Assembly (NCBI RefSeq): GCF_950023065.1
Contig: NC_088677.1
Location: 88,809,469 to 88,873,468 of the forward strand
From: Planococcus citri
Taxonomy: Eukaryota > Arthropoda > Insecta > Hemiptera > Pseudococcidae
DNA length: 64,000 nt
Direction: 5' to 3'
Shown here in pieces: positions 57,869 to 64,000 of this stretch. The position numbers and the translations under genes were made by a program. Position 1 is the stretch's first letter. The number at the start of each line of letters is the position of its first letter. Below the pieces are notes generated by a model. The model did not search any database. It had not been told where the DNA came from and worked only from the letters and a program-made list of their open reading frames with translations.

Positions 57869-60270
57869 TAGTCCAGTCAATTTAGCAAAACTTTTAGTCG
57901 AACCTCGAAAAAATTGGGGGAAAGCTGAATTTCACATTATTTGTTCGGATAGGTCTCTAAAACAACCTATCAAAAGTTGCACCCCGCAACTTGCCGGCTA
58001 CCCCCTCCCCCCCGCAAGAGGTCATTAACGTTTGTCGATACAGGTTTTTCGACTGTATCGCCGACATGAAGAGTCCGAGAGGAAAAATGTCCGTACAAAA
58101 ATTGTTCTACGCTATATTTCCTATCAGCATGACCAATTCAGCTGTTCCCAAAATGGCGATTTCACCCTTAGTGAGGAGGGGGTAAAGTTGTCAATTTTAT
58201 GAAAATTGTTTTAAAAAATGAAAATCAACAATTTAAAACGTGAACTGGATTCACGATAGACTCGAAAATATTTTGACCAAAGTTGCACACCACAACTTGT
58301 CTACTACCCCCGCACGAGGTCATTAACCTTTGTCAGTCTACGTTTTTCGGATAGGTACATATATCGCCGAAATGAAGGATCAGAGGGAAAAAAGTGATTG
58401 AACTAAAATTATTCTTCGTCAAATTTCCTATAAGCATGACCAGTTCAGTTAAAATATATTTTTTGATTTTTGGTAAATTTTTGAAAATCGAATTTAGGCC
58501 AAAAATGAGGAAAAAATCAGAATTTTATCAAATTGAGCTATAAAGCTGAAATTTGGGACATGCACCATTTTCGACCTGCCAAATCGATTGGAAACGATTT
58601 CAAACCGTTTTGAACAGTTCTGGAGCCTCCAGCACATTTTTGAAACTTGGAATTTCTACAAAATTTCATCAAATGATGTTGGAAAGCGGAAATTTATGCT
58701 GCAATCCGATTTAAACACGCTATTAAATCGATTGCTGGTGGGTATGAGTGGTTTTGTGGCCACCAGCAACTTTTTGAAAATTCTGGGAGCCTCCAGTAGA
58801 TTTTTGTAACTTGAAATTTCCACTAAATTTCATCAAAAGCAGTTGGAAAGCTAATATATTTTATTCTCTGAACTGATTTTAATACGCTAGGGAGTCGACT
58901 GCAAGTGGATTTCAAGTCATTTTGGAGCCTCCAGCAACTTTTTGGAAATTACTGGAGCCTTCAGAAGATATTTCAATGCTCGAAATTTCCATAAAAATTC
59001 ACCAAACAGAGTTGGAAATCCAAGATTCACTGTGTACTCCAATTTCAATACGCTATCAAATCGACTACAGGTTGGTTCAAGTCATTTTTTGGAGTCTCCA
59101 GCGACTTTTCGAAAATTTGTAGCCTCCAACAGATTTTAGAAACTTGAAATTTCATAAAAAGCAGTTGGAAAGCTGAAATTCATTCTGTGAACTAATTTCA
59201 ATACGCTCTGAAGTCGACTACCAGTAGATTTCAAGTCGTTTTAGAGCCTTCAGCAACTTTTTGGAAATTACCGGAGCCTCCAGCACATTTTTCAATGCTC
59301 GAAATTTCCATAAAATTCTACCAAACAGAGACACCCTATTTTTGACACTATTCTGAGGTGGATCACAGGCAGTTTCAATCCGTTTTGGAGTCTCCAGCAG
59401 ATTTTTAAAAACTCATAATGCCACAAAATCTATCCGAATTAACTTTTGGCTAGCCAACTCAATTTGATGAAATTTTGTAGAAATTCCAAGTTTAAAAAAT
59501 GTGCTGGAGGCTCCAGAACTGTTCAAAACGGTTTGAAATTGTTTCCAATCGATTTGGTAGGTCGAAAATGGTGCATGTCCCAAATTTCAGCTTTATAGCT
59601 CAATTTGATAAAATTCTGATTTTTTTTATCATTTTTGGCCTAAATTCGATTTTTAAAAATTTACCAAAAATCAAAAAATATATTTTAACTGAACTGGTCA
59701 TGCTTATAGGAAATTTGACGTAGAATAATTTTAGTTCAATCACTTTTTTCCCTCTGACCCTTCGTTTCGGCGATATATGTACCTATCCGAAAAACGTAGA
59801 CTGACAAAGGTTAATGACCTCGTGCGGGGGTAGCAGACAAGTTGTGGTGTGCAACTTTGGTCAAAATATTTTCGAGTCTATCGTGAATCCAGTTCACGTT
59901 TTAAATTGTTGATTTTCATTTTTTAAAACAATTTTCATAAAATTGACAACTTTACCCCCTCCTCACTAAGGGTGAAATCGCCATTTTGGGAACAGCTGAA
60001 TTGGTCATGCTGATAGGAAATATAGCGTAGAACAATTTTTGTACGGACATTTTTCCTCTCGGACTCTTCATGTCGGCGATACAGTCGAAAAACCTGTATC
60101 GACAAAGGTTAATGACCTCTTGCGGGTGGGGGGGGGGGGTAGCCGGCAAGTTGCGGGGTGCAACTTTTGATAGGTTGTTTTAGAGACCTATCCGAACAAA
60201 TAATGTGAAATTCAGCTTTCCCCCAATTTTTCGAGGTTCGACTAAAAATTTTGCTAAAATGACTGGACTA
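57869..60270. mobile_element. Foldback element 4 (arms about 815 bp)
   Basis: Arms 57869-58683 and 59456-60270 are near-exact inverted copies around a loop of about 770 bp. The ends are TAGTCCAGTCAATTTAGC and the complement of TAGTCCAGTCATTTTAGC. The outer ~570 bp of each arm (ACTTGCCGGCTACCCCC, GTTTGTCGATACAGGTTTTT) is unlike the other foldbacks, whereas the inner arm and loop are the shared ~165-bp core. Apart from short homopolymer-length differences the arms are highly alike, implying recent formation or ongoing gene conversion. Confidence 0.88.
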
Positions 60271-60689
60271 GATTTCTATGCTATAATTTTATTTGCAAAT
60301 AATCATTTCTGGCTCTTTGTTAAACATCTAGATCGTCAGAATTCTTACTTTGGCCTTCGACCATTATTATTTAATCGTATACATGTTGATTGATCAATAA
60401 TTTTATAATTAACTAATCCACCTTAATTTTCTTTGTTTCAGGTGAGTACAAATTTGCTTCCAAAAGTGATAAAATAATATGAATTCGCGTATGAGAATAA
60501 GTAAGTAAGTGATTTTATAATCCTTATGAGTAATGTTACGTAAGTCACTTCTACACCAGTGACAGCTTTTATTTTCAATTGCAAATCGAAGAAAAATGCT
60601 TATGAAATCACGAAATTTGAAAATCAGCTGAAATATTTGCCCATCAGGTTTGAATCGAGGTGATCTGATTTTCCGAATACGAATTTGGA
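60271..60689. other. Non-coding spacer
   Basis: No gene or repeat recognised between foldback 4 and the next core copy. Confidence 0.4.
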
Positions 60690-61050
60690 AACAGTAGATC
60701 AAATTTTTGAGTTCACAAACAATTTTGATTTGTATGTAATGAATTTTCCAAAAATCAAACTCGGGTCAAAAATGGAAAAAAAAAACCGAAAAGATCAAAT
60801 AGACCAAGAGAGCTGGGATTTGGTGTGTGCCCTGTTTTCGATCATGAAAATTGATTGGAAACGGTTTCGATTCATTTTGGTTGGTAGTTCTGGAGCACCT
60901 TAGCAGACGTTTGAAAATTGAAATTTGCACTACATTTTACCCAATTGAGTTGTTGTAATGAAATTTACTTAGTACCTCATTTTTAATATTCTGACTCGAT
61001 TGAAGGTGGTTTCAGGCTGTTTTGGATCCTTCGGGTATATTTTGAAAATT
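60690..61050. repeat. Diverged single-arm copy of the foldback core
   Basis: Words ATTGATTGGAAACGGTTTCG, GTTCTGGAGCACCTTAGCAG and TTGAAAATTGAAATTTGCAC follow the order of the left arms. There is no matching inverted arm. Confidence 0.55.
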
Positions 61051-64000
61051 GTGACAAAAACTCCCAATTATTTCAAAAAGGACCCTACTTCGAGGATCCC
61101 TGGCTCAATTCCTTGAACAGCTGTGGGCTCAACATTTTTCTGGGTAGTTTCCCTCTCAAAGTGAACTTCTCCACAAATTTTCGTCAGAATCCAGGATGTG
61201 TTTTTTATTTTTGATCCCCCCTAGTACCTGATAAAAGTATTTTTTTATGATCTTATTTTAATAAAATCTCAATTTTTGTACTTAATTTTCTTTAATTCAA
61301 TTTTTTCAATAGTTTGTAGTCGTTTTGTTTTTTTTAAAAACAAAGTCGTTTTCTCAATTACCGAAGTACAGCTACAGATTGCAATACTTATTGTATCTCG
61401 TATAAATCAGCTGAAATAACAATCGAGGTAAAAAGTAAAATATTTTGGTAAAACTGTTTTTAGCTTCGCTCAAAAAACGTAAAGAAAAAGGGTGACGAAT
61501 CATTTCTAAATTACACTCAACTGTTGTACTGTATTTTCAAGCCCCATGTTGGGATTGAATTTGATCATTTTGACGTTGTGTGTACGCACTTGTATTTACT
61601 CGTATTTTACGTCATGAAAAAGCCACAGTTGCCAATAATATACGTAATTATATTTATGGATGTGATGTGTTTTATTGATTGCGTAAAAGCGCACGTTACT
61701 TTTGACGCAATGTTTCGTTGTTATCTTCGGAGATAAAAAGGTGAAAAAAATCACGATATACATAATTTGCCCAAGTATTGTTTGCTAAAATTAAACGTCA
61801 CGTGAAAAATGCACCGATTTAAAATACTGTATCAAAAATTACAGCCACGTGAACGTGGATTTATCATCTGTACTAATATTTTGTTTAATTGGGGGGGGGG
61901 GGGCATGGGAGGAAGAAGAGTTGACTTTTTCTGTGTGCTGATACCACAAAATTTTCGTTTCAAAGAAATCCTCGGTGGTGTCGATTTCTCATCTTGATTT
62001 CTACTTGTATTTCTGGAAAATTTATATAACACAAAGTACGAGTATACCTAATGGTGTTTCGAAAAGCTTGGCGAAGATGAAAAAGTTCTTTGTGATGTTC
62101 TCATCTGAATGAAAATATCAGTGGGCACTCAACTAATAATTATGAAAATGAATATTTAAAAAAAAACAAATTTGGAGGAGGAGGAGAAGGAGGATGAGGA
62201 GGGAGTGTATTTTTCGAATATTCGCTCGCAATGAAGGTAGCTACACTGTTATATCTGTTTATTCTACGCTTATATGAGACGATTTTAATTTAAATCAAGC
62301 TCATTTCATCGACTTGGCGAATCATCGAAGCGCGCCAAAGTATTAACAGTGTCATTGGTCGCCTACGACTCGTTTCATTGTACGACGTTGAATTCAATCG
62401 AATTATTGAAAAGGTTGTTGCTGTCGCGGTATGAAAACTATTTCGTATAGATTTATTAGAACCCCGCACTTTTCCACACAACTTGATTTCTATTTCGCAG
62501 TCAACTATAATATCGCGAATTCGCGATGTACCGGTACCTACCTGTAGGAATCGATATTACAGGAGAGAAGGTGTATTGTGGATTTTCAATACTGGATACC
62601 CAGCCTAATAAATTGAATCAAACACTAGCTGCGATGTATACAGGTATATATCGTTCTGAAAATTCTCACTCAAATTTACGCGAGTAGGAAGCATGCGAAA
62701 AATGAACGAACCAACGTATTTATTCGATAATTTGTTTTTCTAAAAAGGCGTCTTCTTTTATAATCCTGCTTTGGTTATTCGAACTTCATCAATTAAAAAA
62801 AAAAAGTGCTACGAATGAAAAATACTTTTTAATTTTTGCAATTGGAAAATAATACTTAAGTACACCATTATAGATATTTATTTATAAGTCGTGAAAAGAG
62901 GTTTAAAAATTATACAAAATTTTTGGCCAAAGCGTTAAATTTTCTATCTTGAAATACATAAGTAAGTATCGATGATGTTATTTTTGATGTTGCAAATTAT
63001 AGGTATAATTTTAATTTAATACCTACATATTTTTACGTGGGGTTCAAGCCGAAGAAAAAGGAAAAAAGTTTTTCCTCAATTGACTTTTGTTTTCTAGTTT
63101 AATACCGTACTCGTATTAATGGGATTGATTTTTATTTTTCGTGACCATGCCATTCGTTTCTTGTGGGTTCTTTTGATCGAATGTTGATGAATTTATTTTC
63201 TATAAGGTTGTAGCTTTTGCTTTTATAATGAGCGGTTTTTGTATATCAAATGTTTTCGCCCACAAACGTGTCCTGAGTGTCTTTTATTCACCTGTGATGC
63301 TGATTGAATGAAGGGAAATTGATTCAGGGTTTCAAGGTTGTTATATTTTTTTATTGAGCATGCAACTTGGGCAGCTGAATGAAAAGTTAGTCATTGTGTG
63401 ATGAAAATTTTTTGAAAAACTTTGACGAATGACTCTTGATGGTGTCTGGAATCCCTGCAAGTTTGAAAATGTTAGTTGAAAACTACCAAAAGATATGAAA
63501 TTTTGCATTTTGTTTCCTATTTCACCCGTTTTTGAGGGGTCAGGGGTGAACTGACGATCTAAAAATTGTGTCGTGGGGGTTTTGTACTGTTCTCCAAGCA
63601 CTATCTCTCAGTGGTCAATTTCACAATCCCAGACCGAGAACGAGTCACTCCCTACGCCCAGAAACGTAAAATTTTCCAAACATGGAAAAATGCATTTCAA
63701 CTTCTCAATTTTTTTTGGATAGGTAATGTAAGTGTTTTAGGATCCTTTTCTGATTCTGCGTTTGTTGGAATTGGTACTTCGTTTGTAAGTAGAAAAAAAA
63801 CAGCTAGTATACCGAACATGGGTCTACATGGTCTACACAAGCAGCCTACTTAATTGCGCCAAAAAAAATACGCACGTATGTATACCCCCCTCTTCGATCG
63901 TTCTATCCCATCTCATCACTGTTCGAAGAGAAGGCAACAACGTTTAAGTTCAATAATGAAAATATTCCTCGGGTCGTAACCCCAATAAATTGGAAACAAC
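61051..64000. other. Non-coding stretch, no gene recognised
   Basis: AT-rich sequence upstream of the annotated gene. A G run lies at 61891-61902 and a GGAGGAGGAGAAGGAGG purine repeat at about 62173-62203. Short frames only. Confidence 0.45.

Noticed and set aside
1..64000. CRISPR arrays, prophage or bacterial defence operons
   Set aside because: Composition, spliced exons and LINEs show a eukaryotic window; the tandem repeats seen lack direct-repeat/unique-spacer structure.

Overview
This is an AT-rich, intron-free-of-operon, eukaryotic window. It has spliceosomal GT..AG sites, several non-LTR (LINE) retrotransposon relics, TIR elements, foldback repeats and long non-coding stretches. An arthropod, probably an insect, is the best guess. 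The frequent GTAGGTA/TAGGTACCTA and ACTCGTACGAGT words are, to my knowledge, common in sternorrhynchan Hemiptera (aphids, scale insects), but the species is not provable from the sequence. No rRNA, functional tRNA, CRISPR array or bacterial-type gene was seen.

Host gene. I can support one host gene, on the minus strand and spanning most of the window. A first coding exon (55878..55584) and a second (12758..12390) have matching phase-1 splice sites and are separated by an intron of about 42.8 kb. Transcription then leaves the window on the left. The predicted N-terminus is rich in Ser/Thr/Pro/Ala/Gln, and I do not recognise the family with certainty. Two GC-richer blocks look like alternative promoters: one upstream of exon 1 (56.4-56.7 kb) and one just upstream of exon 2 (13.4-13.6 kb). 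Each carries a perfect CRE palindrome TGACGTCA. The rest of the annotation is mostly what sits inside that intron and downstream of exon 2.

Mobile elements, left to right: nested TIR elements at 4.8-5.5 kb, one carrying a tRNA-like Pol III unit; an unidentified coding-like fragment at 5.55-5.89 kb; an 861-bp TIR element at 5.9-6.75 kb; a hAT-type MITE with a perfect 8-bp target duplication at 9.6 kb; a 342-bp tandem duplication at 10.6-11.3 kb; a dead Jockey-like LINE at 14.4-16.1 kb; a ~150-bp tandem array at 16.5-17.5 kb; a TIR element with an embedded LINE 3' end at 21.9-23.3 kb; a LINE with three further insertions, one of them inside another (27.9-31.6 kb); a second copy of the same LINE with an RTE-like LINE inside it (34.3-37.65 kb); and four long foldback elements (40.4-42.3, 44.5-47.2, 49.2-50.85 and 57.9-60.3 kb). 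The foldbacks share a ~165-bp repeat core. A 21-bp-repeat TIR element, again with a Pol III unit, is inserted in the second foldback.

Most notable: (i) two TIR elements with unrelated ends both carry a tRNA-like A box, B box and T-run terminator transcribed toward the nearer end; (ii) foldback elements with similar cores but different outer arms, and with palindromic YY1/Pho-like GCCAT motifs near the arm tips; (iii) a possible dual-promoter, CRE-associated gene whose intron is a transposon nest. Identities of families are from reading alone; no database search was possible.
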